Positions 26,388 to 40,332 are shown, counted from the stretch's first letter. The stretch: 64,000 nt of DNA from Haemonchus contortus (GCA_000469685.2 LS997566.1:31738996-31802995), one strand, 5' to 3'. Notes: a model not told the origin generated them from the sequence alone. Program-made: numbers and translations.

Positions 26388-27799
26388 CCTACCAAAACCG
26401 GTCTTACCACTGTGCTCAACCATACTTTGCGTTGTTTCTAATCAGTCGGTATTTTTGTGACTTACTTGTTTTTGTGCGCTTCACCAATACTTTTCCTTCT
26501 CTCATTCTGAATATCACTGTCTGCCAGTGCTTTCAGAGACGATTATTTTATAAATCAGGGCAAGCTATTTGGACCAATTCCCAGTTAACTATGAAATATA
26601 AAAACAATCGAAGATTTCTTTGAAAGCTCGCTACTGTATGAGTTGCTCCTAATTAGCATTTTCCAAGCATGACTCGGTCCCGTCCAATATCGTAAGGTAG
26701 TGAACCACTGTCGGGGCCCTTGAGGCAACCAGAGACTTTCACTATTTTTATTGGTGTTGTGTAGCCCTTCAGAAAAGGATCTAAGAGAACTTGAATTATC
26801 ATATTGTATTCTTTCACTTATTCTTCCTCTCATCCTGCTCCAAAGCCTGTTCTCTTCCTGACCTATTTGCTGGGGTTAAATTTTATTTGCCCAAGAACTC
26901 TCATGGATGTTGTCGAGTTTCCACCTTTTCGAGCCCTTAAAACGCGCAAGGGAACTCTTCTGATGGGTAACTAGTTAAATGCCTGTTACGGTAATGATTT
27001 GTAGGTGAATGTCCCAGCAATTTTCTGCAGTAATCGAACGGCCAAGTTAGACTTGCAGTTTCCCATTGATGGAGTTATATAGATATTGTATTGTAGAACT
27101 ATTTGAAGTAGGCAAAGTGACATATCAATTCTTCAACCGAACTCGGTCGTTTCGAGGTATATCCTTTCTCTGCTATTGCAAAAAATACTCCTCCTGAACA
27201 GTTCCTTTGCTGTCGATGATCCTTTTGAGCGGATGACCTTTCTACCCAATTTTTGTAACGACGACCGAGTGGTGGTCCAGCAAGACCATTTAAACCTTTT
27301 TTTTTTTGAATCCCTTATCGAATTTGATTGCGGGGCCCATCTGAACCTCTAAGATTTCTTCGAAGACTCGGCAGCTTTCAGAGTACCAAAGTTTGAAGAC
27401 CCCCGAGGCTTCATTTCTTTACTGATCGTTCGTTGAAGGAGAAATTTCTGTCTGACGTTGCGCTTTCTTCATAGAGATTTTATCTGAATTGAGAAAGCTA
27501 AACTTTTTCTTCGTCAGCTACGTCAGCTGATTACGAAACAAATCCAGCAAAACCTTCAGAGCAGACAGCTTGCCGTCCGAAAACAGAACCCATGTGAGAT
27601 TTCAGGTTACTTTGAAAATACTGTGTAACCAAAAACTGAGCAAAAACTGAGTTTTAGATTTGGAGGACCCACTCGTTGAAGTAGCAGGCTACTGTTCGGT
27701 CTATCATTAATCAATAGCATTATACATAGCATATTGTTAGCATAAATTTACTCATCTACGACTTTTTTGTAGTGTAAAATAATTACTGGTCAACAGATG
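26388..27799. other. Stretch without a supported gene
   Basis: Short open frames only. No motif, splice-consistent exon series or repeat was recognised. Confidence 0.5.
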
Positions 27800-28060
27800 A
27801 GAATCATGGATTGGTACCCGCCGAGGCCAACCAGGCCTCCCATGCCTACGGAGTCGCCTAATTGGACCAGACTCATCAGGGAGGATAAAGGCACTGACTT
27901 GAACATTGGCTGGCCACTGTAAGTCATTGTGTCGGCTGAATACGCCTTCAAGACGCCACTACGATTCTGAATGAAGGTTGAATGCAAGGCGCATCCCAGA
28001 GACGGGATTGATTAACGCCAAAGACTTAACCTTTATCCTCTTAGCTCATTTAGCTCACAG
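27800..28060 (+). repeat. tRNA-derived SINE, head missing
   Basis: The body is well preserved. CCGAGGCCAACCAGGCCTCC, then CAGGGAGGATAAAGGCACTG, CGCCACTACGATTCTGAATG, GGCGCATCCCAGAGACGGGA and a CTTTATCCTCTT tail follow in order. The Pol III promoter head is not recognisable. Confidence 0.85.
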
Positions 28061-29719
28061 ATGAATTGAATTGAAATAACGCTTGTTTGCAAAGCCAAAT
28101 ACCTTTTTTTGAATGCTGTCGGCCTCTCGTAAGTTTCCATGAGATCCATGAACAGGGGCCAAATCCGAAAGCTTAATTCAAAGCGTGCTCGTACACACAG
28201 GACTATTAGGCTCTTACGTCAGTCTTGTAGCATGCATACATTGTTTGCCACATGTTTCCCGCATGCAAATCTTCGGGTCGGAATTCGCTTAATTCTGGCT
28301 CCTACGTAAACGAAAATATCGTCGTTTGTTTGAAAACATGCTCAGAGCATTTCAAAGCCGCGTAGGAGCTAAAAAGAAAGCGGAACCCAAAAAAAGACTC
28401 GTCGAGTTCCATGAAGGTTACGTGGCAGAATAAGGTATGTTTCACTTTCTATCGCTAAACTTATCGCACCACTTCCCGAATTTTCCTTTACTCTTTGACC
28501 TCCCTTTGTACTTTTCGTCCCTTGAATGCAGAGAATTTCGCTGTGGAGTAGCCGATGAGGTCAACATACAACCTTCCATGCGAGTTCAACATCAGACACC
28601 TAGTTTCCACCCGAATAGCTGGTATAGGGTTTTTAGAACTGAATAACTGAACATGAATGGCCGTCGAGAATTCAATAAGCCAATGTCCGGTTGAGGAATT
28701 TGGGTGACTGAAGAAGGAGTTATTTTTGGGTAAATGCAGGGGCTTTAAAAAGAAGATAGAACAGCAAAATGATCTAAGCTGGACCAGGATTGCTTTTGGT
28801 AGTGGAGAGGATCTCTAATGAGTACTTAGGCACATATGTAAGGTCCTAAATTTTACTTGGTTTCAGAACGTGAAAACCTTTTACTTTCGGAAATTGCATC
28901 GGTTTTGTCAGCAATCTCTGGCTTTTTGAAAGTGACAGGAAGGGCCTCACCCGAAAAAATTTACAAAAGGTAAGGTGTAGGTCGAACACTCGAACACTGT
29001 GTTCCCACAGTAATCCGGTTGCGGGTTTTTGTTGGGCTCTGTCTGATTATGGCACAGCATAACCTATCCGCAAGTGCCCGGATAAATATGTGGTATGAGG
29101 AGTTATATGTATCTGAGTGAATTATGGGGGGAAACATCATCACGAGTCCCATTCAACATCCACCCTAGATTTACTGGTTTGCTTAATCATATCCATCAGA
29201 AAGTCGACAGAGAGTTTTTTTCTCAGTATTCTTCGGGATCAAGCATGACATTTCCAAAACAAGTATACAGTCATATAAGTCATTAAGAAGGCGTGGGCAA
29301 GCGGGGTCTCGGTAGTGTAAGGGATAAGAGCACGGTACCCGGATAGGACAAGCCACTGTTCGAATATCGTCCTAGGGCAAAATTTTGCCCATATCGCCCA
29401 CCTTGGTAGACTTTTTATTCGCTTCCTGCGGCCAAATAACAGCAGTCAACAACACATCAAGTCACAACAAGGAGTATCAATTTTTTGATATTTTTTACTG
29501 ACCACTATAATGACATAGAAGATTTCGTGTGATTACCGTAACCAGGAAGTGTTCATTTCAATGGACACACCGGAGACAAAGAAAATCAGGAAATATGCAA
29601 TAAAATAGCAACGCTCTTCGTGAATATGTTGAGTTAGGATGAGGTTAGCACCTCTAACTTTTGCCTACGATTACTGGGAACCGTTTGTACCATTGTCCCG
29701 TTGACAGTCTGCATGCTTT
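28061..29719. other. Stretch without a supported gene
   Basis: No gene supported. A tRNA-like relic at about 29305-29385 (GGTAGTGTAAGGG as an A-box-like block, CTGTTCGAATATCG as a B-box-like block) does not fold as a clean cloverleaf and is probably a repeat head. Confidence 0.45.
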
Positions 29720-29985
29720 GATCGCCGATGTAGTGGCAAGTGGCGCACTATCACACTCGCACAGTCACCGGTTCAAATCCCGGATCGATGTCCGCCTTAG
29801 TTAACCAAACCTCCCATCCCTTTAGGTCGGTTACTTGGTTAGTTGGTGTCCAACTCGTATGGGTTTGTATAGGCCACAAACGCATTCCACTCCAATACCA
29901 CTACGATTCTGAGCGGAAGTGGAGTGCGAGGCGCATTCTTCAAACGAGATGGATCAATGACCAAAGACTTCATCTTTATCCTCTT
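29720..29985 (+). repeat. tRNA-derived SINE, best preserved copy
   Basis: This is the clearest member. The A-box-like TGTAGTGGCAAGTGGCGC is followed about 40 bases later by a near-canonical B box, GGTTCAAATCCCGG (from about 29768). The shared body follows, with CACTACGATTCTGAGCGGAA and a CTTTATCCTCTT tail. The head-body-tail order is that of a Pol III SINE built on a tRNA. Confidence 0.88.
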
Positions 29986-31140
29986 ATGGGAGCGTGAGAG
30001 TGTGTGGTACATAGCTCAGGAGAGTCAAAGGATTCAATAGTTTCCAAGGGCAGTCTATGATGCATAGCGCTCAAAAAACACATTTGCGGGTCTTCCTCCA
30101 CGCTTTCGAGTCTGGACTTTGTGAGCATGACTCACGATCGCTACGGGTGGCACTCTCATCATGAGCTGTTTACAACTTGAACTGAAGGAATTAGGTTAGC
30201 TCCATTTTTGTCCATATACGAGTCATTTTATTCGTTAGCCTTAAATGGGAGTAACTGGCTGGAGAAGGGGAAATGTAGTGTTTTACAGTGATACTCAAAG
30301 GAGAATGGGAAAAGGCATACTGAAAGGTTTTTGAGTGTTTATACTACAATCGTACCATATCTTGACTAGAACTTTTAAAATGGTCAGTAGTACCGCTCCA
30401 AATTTTTCTCAGGAATTGCGCCTTCCGAGTAAAGTGACAATTTAAGGCGTATGGCTGGGGTCTGGTCCATTTTGTGATCGAAGTTCGCACCTAAAGGTCT
30501 TACCAGAACCTATGCTCTTTATGGGTGCAGAAAATAGTGTTACCTCCTTTTTATAAGTTATTTGGCTAATTTAGAACGAAACCGTTCTATTTGGCCACAA
30601 CCTGTTTTTATAGGAATGGAAGTAAATTTATGGCAGTCGCTCCTACTGTTCTGTGTTGAGTCGTACCACTGCGGTTGCTGTCCATTATGTAAACAGGAAG
30701 ACTATTGGGAGGGAATGGCTGAGCACTCTACGCTTTCATTCCAAGAAAATCAAATATCTCAGAAATGCAGCTTTTTCCAATTACCTGGTTGCGGAAACAA
30801 GGCCAGTGCCATCAAACATGCATTGGAATTATTTGTTCTTGAGGAAGAAAAACCGGCTATCTCTTACATAGCCACTTGTTGAACTACGTAACTAACGAGC
30901 TGAAATAGTCGCCAGTGTTAGGCTTTTCCTGTTCAAAGACTGGTACCTGACAGTCTTCAGAATCTCATTTCTTATTTTCTTTTCGAACCTCTCCGTTCGC
31001 TCTTCTCCTGCTGCGATGAAGGAGATAAGGTAATGGGGGGTCTCGTTTGGAAAGCACCGTCCACGGTAATTTTAAGGTATCTACTTTGAGACGAATGATG
31101 AAAGCGTTAGTTCAGAATAGTACAAAAAAGGCGAGGAAAA

Positions 31141-31290
31141 ACAGCTGGCCGCAGTAAGCTGTCTGCGTGCAAAGTGTGCGTCCCGGCGCGGCGGTGTTGA
31201 TGCCATCTCCATAGCTTCTATAACACCGCGGTAACTCGTCCACCTTTGGGTGCATAAGTCGGCCGCGCCAAATTGGGCTCTTGCTACTTC
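31141..31290. other. GC-rich block of unknown nature
   Basis: A sharply GC-rich stretch (GTGCGTCCCGGCGCGGCGGT, then AACACCGCGGTAACTCGTCC and AAGTCGGCCGCGCCAAATTG) lies in otherwise AT-leaning DNA. No frame or RNA fold is evident. A repeat fragment from another element family is the most likely explanation. Confidence 0.4.
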
Positions 31291-34200
31291 CGACTTAGGC
31301 CGTTTTTTGTCATGACATCGTCACTTGTGTTATACTTGATGGTTCAGCTTCATGCTATGAAGAAAACTCAGAAACCATTTTTGCGTGAACCATGCCTTTG
31401 AGGTCCTATGCTCTTAGGATTCTTATGATTATACATCATATTCGACCACTGGGAGTCCTTACTATTATAATATTTATGGATCTCGAAGTATTCGGTTTCT
31501 TCTCTGATCCCCTTTCTTTGTCTTTCCACAAAGGCATTTTTGATCATCTCAAATCTACGAGTTCTTCTTTTATTTCCTGATTACTCAGCCGGTAGATCCA
31601 GTCCTTTGAAATCAACTGAAGAAGACCGGATCTAACCAACACTAACACTAACCTATGCCACGCCCTCCTCTGGCATGAAATGTGTTAGTTTTCCCTGGCC
31701 TCTCGTTGTTCTGGACGGCTCAAGCTAAGCAACGTGGGAACTACCCTGTTCCATTTTTCCGAAATTATGTGTTTTGCACAGTTCAGACAGCTTTTCTCTG
31801 TTCCGTTCCCTCATTTCATATTTAGAATTGTTTTGAAAGGTCTGACGCCAGCCATTCTCCGAATTTTCTCAGTAGATTGCTTGACAAGTTTGCTGATCAG
31901 ATATATCTTAGCAGCTGATTCCAATTGCTCCTTCCTCCCCAAAGATACCTGAGGTTATTGAGAAATTTGATGGCAGTAGCTAAATATCCCTCTTTCAGAC
32001 CCATTTCACCTAGAGCAACCTGATCATCAACCCAGGCCACGCCCTCCCGATGGCACGGAATCCGTTAGTTTTGCCTGACTGCATTTCGTGTGGCTGCAGG
32101 TTTTCGGGTATGAAGTCCGGTTACTTTTTGTTCCTTCCGAGGAATGCCAAGTGATTCCGATTTCATAAACTTCCGTCTTGTGAAAATTATTCATCAAACC
32201 TATATGGCTTTTTGAGAAAAATTACCGAAGCCATCTAAATTATCCATGAAATTCGCTGCACGAAAAGTTCCGAGCCCTGTCGACAATTATGTTTTTGAAA
32301 CTACAGTAAGAAAGTCTTAGCTCACTTCTTACAGAAGAACGCTCAGAGTCATTAGGTGCTACGATGAGGAACATCCCTCTTAACACGCTGGAATATGTAT
32401 CGAACCCATTCAGGCTTGAGCCTTTTGAACCGGATTTCGTTACCGTGAAGTGTCGCGCAGGTGGGTCAGAGGTATGGTGAAGTGCTCAGCAGGCGTAGAT
32501 GAACACCAGACGTGAGGCTTGTACTATGAAGTGGTTCACACTCATCATCATCATTGACAACAAACATCAATCCGGTAAAGTACAATCGCCTGGAGCTCTC
32601 CTTTCTCGATCATTCCATATCACAGACTTTGAATGTTGTCAATGAATGTCCTTCAACCTCTGCTGACTTCTCTTTTTTGCGGACCTCCTGAGGATATCTT
32701 ACTCCATCGGTCTGTAGCACGTGATTTCAGTAGACATCAATCTACTCTTTGAAGACCTGGTAGGTGAGGTGAAGTGGGAGAGGGATCTCACCGAACTTTT
32801 CAATTGCTGGTCCTCATATACCGACGGGCAAAGGACCGCTGGTCGCTTTTCTGATTGAGTGGAGGAGCAAGAATCCATCCTCGCACTTATGATGAACAAT
32901 AGCAGCTCCTGCAGCCCGAAGTCATCGAATGCTCATCCAGATAGATTTGGGAGGAATAAACGTGTTCCTGAACGTTCTCCTCTTGCGAGAACTCTGCTGC
33001 CCCCAACTAGTTAACATTTAAGGGCCTTACGCTTCCCTTTAGGTCAAGTACTTCATTCTAAAAAGTATAACATCATTACATTATAGAGACGCTGACTCAA
33101 CTCTGTGTTTGCTTTAACTTTCACTCTTGAAACTTTTTCAAATGAGCCTGCGTGAGAAGAGAGCTCTCTAAGACTGCATAGTCGCACATCCGGAACAGAA
33201 AGAAAGGCGATGAGTTTTTAGAAAGTGGTTCTCCTCTTACAGCAACCGCTAATTACGCTTGAGTTCGGGGTGAGCTTCCGAAAAGCTTCTTGCTTTGCTC
33301 AAACGGTGTGCACGTGATACGTAAGGGCAGAAAGCTTAGCGGTTCTGTCCGTCAATTGAGTGGGTGCCTTTCGTCAGTTTGTGGCCTTTCTCATTCACTC
33401 CATTGTCCACCGCTAAGCTATGAGCTCTACTTTTTTGGTAAATCTACTCATAGTAACAGTCAGTGTGATCCTTTCATCGAAATTTATGTGGATGGAAATC
33501 TCTGGGCGAAAAAATATTTATGTCTTGCTTGTTGTTAAGGAGATTTTGTCTTCAAAGTTTCGAGCCCTTCACCAGTTTTTTTCGTTTCTCTCGCTTATAG
33601 ACTCAGCGGAAGTCTGGGATTCTCTCAGGCCTTTCAAGATCCGAATTTCTTGAAAAACTCCATCCTTATGAAGCAATCCAGTTTACCATGAAAATAAATT
33701 GATTTGGTAATAACTCGGTACCATTTTCTACTTAAATGATGGATGACAAGTGCCGTTCTTTGTAATTCAATACATGGGTGATTATAAACCTCGATAGATT
33801 TGTAAACAGATGCCCCACCCTGCTATCGGGGTCGTCGGCGTTCCTTAGTTCCCTCAGTGATGGGCAGCAGTATTCATAGGCAAGTAGGCAGTATTAGGCA
33901 TGGCATCTATGGACACAAAGGGTTTTAATGGTGAATTGCTCGAAACTGTTGAAGACAAAATCGCCCTAATGGTCAAGTCAACGATATCGTGGTCTCTGCC
34001 AGACACTTCTTTGTTCTTGTGCCTTTATACATAGCCGACTACAAAGTGCGAAAGCCAACGTGGGAGCGTCTGAAGGAGCTCCTCGAGATTCGTGGGGTTC
34101 GAGGAATCCCACGTCATACAAGTCATACGTTCTTGAGAATCTCATGGGTGGGTAGGAAGCTTTCTGGAGGAAAGTAATTCAGATAAGATTAGCTTTCAAG

Positions 34201-35321
34201 TCGTTGAATGCACCAAGCACGTCTCCATTCCCTTTGTTCATCCCCAAATCAGCTCAATTTTCAAGATCGAGCTTACTCAAAATATTTTTCTCTTCCTATC
34301 CTAACTTAGCTGCTCCGAACTTACTACGAAATATGTCATTTGTCGTGTCTATACTGACGATGGTCCTTATGAACCGATGTGCCGTTAGGTCAGGATGCGA
34401 ACATGCCGTGCACTGCTCTCCATGGGAGACACTGCTGAGTGCTGCGTGCGGTACCGATCGAAGTTGAGCATCGCCGCTCGACTCTGACCCTGCAGCACAA
34501 AGCCAAGCATCCATCCCTAAAGAAGTAGAACTTGATGGCCAATTATTTATCAATACTACGGCCTTAACGAAAACACTACGCATGGCTCATCTGGAATGGG
34601 TTGGTGGGCTCTAGGCTCTTCCTATCTGTTACTTTACATTTCACTGGACAGTAATCATGACCGCTTCATAAAGAAATCCTTAAAACTTGGGAATTGAAGA
34701 ACCACTTGGGGAATTTCGGAGGACCATTTCCAAAAACAAATGAGATAAAGTCGGTCGTAAGATAATTTAAACGATTTTACTATAGCATCTGTCAGATTTT
34801 ACAATTACTGTGACTGATCACTGTGTTGGGACCCCTTGAAGTTGCTGATGCAGCTGCGACCAAAGGGAGAACTAAACATGTACATTATGGAAGATTCAGC
34901 ATTCAAATGACTTTACCTTTTCCATTCTGGCACCGGGAACCCTAATCGATACCTATCTGTCGTATTTTATATTAACACAAATATGCTATTCGAATTTGGA
35001 ACTATCCTCAGTGCATCACGCTTCCCTCATGAGGATCGAAAGTGAAAGAACGATTGTTGCCATCAATCTCACCGAAGGAACTTCTTTCCCATCTGGGTAT
35101 TCCCCATTGCACAGTTTCAAAGTTCTCTAGGCCTTCTCGCTCTCAGGCATTAGATTGGGATGATTCTAAGGACATCTGCTGAATGTACTCGCCTCTTTTT
35201 CCACTCAACGTTGGTGGTCTCTCTTACAACCATGTGAGTCATTTTTGGGGTAGAACGCCATTAAATTCTTAATACACTTTTGAAGTTGGAAACCTGGCTA
35301 ACGGGCTAACGTAGGCTAGTG

Positions 35322-35357
35322 GGCTAACGTATAGAAAACCTTTCCTATACGTTAGCC
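35322..35357. repeat. Short foldback
   Basis: GGCTAACGTATAG (35322-35334) pairs with CTATACGTTAGCC (35345-35357) across a 10-base loop. The same GGGCTAACG word is repeated in tandem just upstream (about 35295-35325). Confidence 0.75.
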
Positions 35358-37484
35358 TCTCAGGGCAACATTGTTCTGTTTCGGGCCGGGACTCAATAAA
35401 AGGTTCTCCTTGGAAAGGTCGTTTTGGTTGCATCGCGTGAAAGGGTAATCGGTTTGGAACCGTGGAATGCAGTTAGAAGTCTTGGCCCAACCTTTCACCA
35501 GGGGTAGAAGACGGATCCATTGGTGTTGCGCCTACCTACCTCGGCCTAGGTCGAAAAGCTACTTTAGGCATACATCGAGCATGGCGCCAGAATCATACCC
35601 TATCTATGTAGCTATATGTATGTATGGGGGAAAATATGTATCTCTACAAATCATGGACAAGCATCGGGTGAATGACGTCGGTATTTTCTTCTCGATTTCC
35701 GTCACCATTGAAAAAAGCTGAAGTTCATGGCATTTGCTCCCGACCCCTTTTTTAAGAATGCTTCCACATGTGTAATTCACATCCATAGCCGAGGTGACGT
35801 TTGAATGCATATTTGGAATAACAACGTTTTACGTGAGTCATTCATCGTAGAAGGCAGCAATTTTGATTCTCCCGACGAATCAACTACCAGTAATCGGCGA
35901 TGACGGGATCTGGGAAGGAATCGATATGGGTTTTTTGTTTTCCGGTGTGGTAGTGGCGTCATTTGGGTAGCTTTCCGTCACCTAGTACGGTAGTTCAAAG
36001 GATATATGGGCTATCCCCATATGCTTCAACAATATATCCAGAATTCGCTCTATTAATCCTGAGTTATGGGGCACGATAGTAGTTTATGGGGCTTTGTTCT
36101 CGATATTTCAGATGTTCCAGTACTAACCTCTGGTTCCTCAAGTGGCTCATCTCTTTAGTATACGAAATGAGTTGTGGGTAGACTAACTGAAAGCTAGTAG
36201 CTAGACTGTAGTAGGGAAGCTACATGTGGGCGTTCCGCTTCCTTGCCACATTCAACCTACCGTACGTTGCATGTAAATAAAATTTGCTTGTAACGCATGA
36301 TCGCTCACGCTATGCCCCTCATCTCCCATGTCGTTCACTATAATCGCTATCGCTTTCTGAAAAAAGTTCGCATTTCGCCTTACAATAGGTATATCTTATT
36401 ATGAACGACCTTCTTGCTCATGAAAGGATTAAATGGAATTCAGTTATTCAGTCACCGAAAATACTACGGCCCTATCATGTAGCGAATGACTGTTTTCTGT
36501 GTTGACCATGATCGACTCTCGATGGAATCTCTCCTCCTCATGATATGTCTATCCATGTATTCGGTGTTCTTGTGAAGCCCCAGCCAAGATTTTATTCTTA
36601 ATTTAGCTTACATTTCGATTTGTCGCCTTCGTCAGAGCTTGAAAGCCAAAAATAGTCGGATTCCTTATTATCAGACTTCAGCTAAGCCCACGTATAGCCG
36701 CCTGCAAATATCTAGGTCTCGTCACTTACAAGTAGGAAGCCACTTTGGATATTGAAAGAAGGCTTGTCAACCACCTCTCAAAACTTCCTTTTTGAGCATT
36801 TTCGCCGTGGGTAGGCTCTGGTTGCCTGAGCTCCCACTTTGGAGCTAGTAACAATCGTAGCCCACACAGGTCGAAGGACGGGGTATTCGTTTGTTGTGGC
36901 TGAGCATTCAACTTTCCGATTCATTTTGGGATTCTCAGCACCGATACAGAAGCTTCTGAAGTTTTCAGAGGTCGCGAGCCCCCGCACACAGATCCTGAAT
37001 GATAGCTCGAACTCTACGTCTTCGTGGCATTGCCTTGAATGGTCTCCCGGAGAAAATCTCCTGGAAATTGCACACATACGTATACATATATGAATATATT
37101 TATATAATTGTCCCTATTCACTTCGCATATATGCGTACACGAAGAGGAAAAGTGCAAATAAATAAATAGATTAGAAGCGGCACAAGAAGAAATGTAAATA
37201 AGATCAGGGAAACGGGAGTGAAATGAGGCCTTCCCAAAAATAGAATGGGAGCTCTTCACGTCCTCGTTCTACGAAATATCGCAGCTGACTGCAGCTCTTA
37301 AAATCGAACAGAATTCAAATGATTAGTTGCGCCGTTAATGGAAGACCTACAGGGCATTTTTACGGCGCTTTCTGTACAATGTCTCTCACGCAAACTAAGG
37401 CATTCTCCCCTAGTCTCATACTCGACCACTTCTTATCTGAATGAATGGATAAAAGAACAAAGATTCAAGGCTTCGATCAATTCC

Positions 37485-37745
37485 GTCTGAGGGATGCGCC
37501 CACGCATTCGACTTCCATTCAGAAGTAGCGTATTGTATGCGTATGTGGCCTATACAATGACTCGCAGTGGCCAACCGATGTACAAGTCTGCGTATTTACC
37601 CTCCCAGACGAGTCTGATACCGGTCCATCGATTCCGGAGGGATGGAAGGCTTGATTGACCTAGGCGGATATCAATCCCGAATTCGAACCTACGACCACCC
37701 GTGTGTGATGTGCGCCACTAGCCACTACACCACCTCCGCCCCATT
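37485..37745 (-). repeat. tRNA-derived SINE, near full length
   Basis: On the minus strand this reads: head GGAGGTGGTGTAGTGGCTAG, B-box-like GGTTCGAATTCGGG, body with AAGCCTTCCATCCCTCCGGA and CTGGGAGGGTAAATACGCAG, then GAATGGAAGTCGAATGCGTG. Both promoter boxes are visible. Confidence 0.88.
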
Positions 37746-38539
37746 TTGTCTGGAAATGGGGTAACGACAGTGGGATGCTTGCGTTTTCAGGAACTTATTT
37801 CACACGCTACTCAGACAATCTAATCACTTTGACGGCTTCGAATCGGTTATCACGGCTAAGCATGTCCATTTATCCTGGTTAGACCTACGTCAGGGAATTA
37901 TCCCTAATTTATCTACAAATCCCGGCTATGTCTACGGCTCCCGAGGTTATTTCCATCGACTTCCTCGACCAACCACACTTATTCTTTACTATTATCGCCT
38001 GGCCTCGAGAGGGCGTGTTGTTGTCGCCGAGTTCGGTCATGGCCGTCAAAAGCATAAGGTGTTGAGGGCATCTAAACAGTCATCTCCACACCTCTTTCAC
38101 GATTTAGCCATTCGCAAACGTACTTCTTTTCAAATCTATTCTCATATTCATTGTGAATTGGTGCCGCTTCTACTGTGCCGTCGTTTTCAATTTCGTATTC
38201 GTCGAATCGAATTTATCATTAGTCCCTTGCTATGTCCTTTTCCAGGAAATCGATAATAATGGAAAGTTCAAGGCCGTAATAGCGGACTAAACATGGACCC
38301 GTTGCTGCTCAACGATACGCTAGAGAACTGCTTCAGGCCACCCGAGACTGAAACTTACAGGTGAGTGCAATCCCGCTTTGTCTGCTTCGGTGAGCACATT
38401 ACTCTATGGGTAGGAAATGTGGAAGAGTTTTCATAAAGTTTAGGTTTTTCTAGGGGATTCGATCCGACCCTATCTTCAAGGGATTAGCACTAGCCTGGGA
38501 CAACCCTGCTCTGAAGGTGTGAAGGTTCGAGCCTCTGGC

Positions 38540-38840
38540 TTTACGCAGACCCGTCCTCAGATGACCTCTCGCTTCCGACTTCCATTAAGAATCGTAGTGG
38601 CAGTATTGAATGCAATGGCCTAGACAACGAATTGCAAACGCAATTGCAATTGAATTCAGCACTTTTATCCTCCCACACGAGTCTGGTACCAGGGAATCGA
38701 GCGAGGAGTAAGGGAAGGTTTGGACGAGTATCGCTCCGGGATTCGAACCCAAAATATGTGAACATTGCTTCAGGACTCAAATCCCGGAGCGATACTCGTA
38801 CTAATAGTGGTAGTTCGCCAGTTGCCACCACCACCGTCTA
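38540..38840 (-). repeat. tRNA-derived SINE with internal foldback
   Basis: The body is intact (GTGGGAGGATAAAAGTGCTG on the minus strand). In the head, ACGAGTATCGCTCCGGGATT at 38724-38743 is repeated in perfect inversion at 38780-38799, so the B-box region is present in both orientations. The A-box side (GGTGGTGGCAACTGGCGAAC) lies beyond the foldback. Confidence 0.8.
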
Positions 38841-40332
38841 ACCATTCTAGACATAATCCTAAAATAGTCTCTTTTCTCCATTTCTAAAACTGTCGTAATC
38901 TTCACGACGTTGTTTTGGAAGGTTTCCAAGTTGTGTTGATATACTTGTGTTTTTCGTTCAATTCCTACATGGGTTTTTGATTTCCTTCTCGCTTCGGCAC
39001 ATTCGAATAGCTTTCTGAATCTCATGTCACTCTTGTTGTGCCCACGTTACTGAGGTCTCAAAGAGAACTTATTCTTAGAAGAATCTGATTAGATTTTCAA
39101 AATTCCTTCCTGACAACAGCCGCATACAGAGACTTCATTGTTGTGTCCGATAATTTATTCATGAATGCCGCCTGGTTCCGATACATTATCGAAGAATTTC
39201 TTTTCGAAATCTATCTCTTAGAAGCGATAGAAAATACTATTCGCTTAGTCCCGTCGAAATGATTGAGGTCAGGCTGCCGAGGTAATGACCAAGTACTTTA
39301 ACTGCGGAAATTTCGGTCTTCAAGAGGGTACTAAGCGGTATTTTAGAAGGATATCCCAGAGTTGGCAGTTCTGCTGAAAATTCCAGATGATTTACCCAGA
39401 GATTGATAGTTTCACATACAAAAGGCTCAAAATCATTGAGCCGTGCGGGAGTGCAGGATGAGTATTAAGAGTAATAAAGTAGTAGAAGTTTTGAGTAGTC
39501 TTAAAAGGAGAAAATGAAGCCTTGGTAGATACGATCATCGTCAACCTTTCCTTCAGCGCCATATCTTGCGATAAAGTAACAGGAAATAAAAAATTGGCCA
39601 TCTTCTCTGAAATCTTCGAGAATGTTCAGGCTTAGTCGCTCTTTGTATGACTCGTCCTAGCAAAACAAGGAGAGATTAGGAGTTGAAATTGTCTCTAATC
39701 AAAAGATAAATGATTGGAATCCACTTACTAACGATCTCTGCCTCTATCCCTTTAACTTGGAACGCTTTTTTCTATGTTTTCCTTGTCGCACGTTCTTCAG
39801 CACAACAAAGAAGCTACCCTCATTCTTATGCATGCGTACTAACAAGTTTCTCAGTATGGAAACTTGATTATGCCGTTCGCTCTGACCGCAAAGGTCAAAG
39901 CCCTAAAACCGAAAAACCGGGTGGCCATCATTTCTTCAGCTTAAAGCGGGCGAATATAGTAGAAGACATGGATCAAAGGGTGCCTATTAATTAACTTGTT
40001 GGGGATAGTTGACTTCAAGTAATTAGAGGAGCTCGGGAGGGTATTGAACTCGAGCCCTATGACTTGACAATCAGGTAGTCTCTCGTAAAAGACTTGGTGG
40101 ATGTGGGTGCACCATTGGCGCTTGAATATTTGATTATTTATTTATTAACGAGCCCACAAAGTAGCTTATACGGGAAGTAATATGATCCCACGAAGAGTAA
40201 ACAGAAATAACGGCGTAACGAATCTAAGACTAAGTCAAAATACTGTGTTAACAGATCGGTGACGGCTGCACTTCCTTGTTGGTGTTATATTCAGATCCTT
40301 ATGATTCTTATACCTTTATCAATAATTTTCAG
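38841..40332. other. Stretch without a supported gene; upstream flank of the receptor
   Basis: Any N-terminal exon and promoter of the receptor gene at 40333 should lie here, but none could be identified. A tRNA-like relic on the minus strand at about 40020-40120 (GGGCTCGAGTTCAATACCC) is probably a repeat head. Confidence 0.4.

Larger units (their letters stand above)
29986..37484. other. Stretch without a supported gene
   Basis: No recognisable gene. Features seen are a GC-rich block (31141-31290), a diverged direct repeat (about 31655-31710 and 32034-32085, both with GCCACGCCCTCC and GTTAGTTTT), a foldback at 35322-35357, and AT microsatellite-like sequence near 37080-37130. Overlapping frames at 30562-30882 carry no motif I know. 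Confidence 0.5.

Noticed and set aside
29305..29385. Possible tRNA gene
   Set aside because: A-box-like and B-box-like words are present, but the acceptor stem does not pair and no clean anticodon arm can be drawn. A repeat head is more likely.
37921..38256. Two overlapping open frames on the plus strand
   Set aside because: Both frames are open over the same bases and neither shows a domain. Likely chance or an eroded element.
40020..40120. Possible tRNA gene on the minus strand
   Set aside because: Only the B-box-like part is convincing; the rest does not form a cloverleaf.
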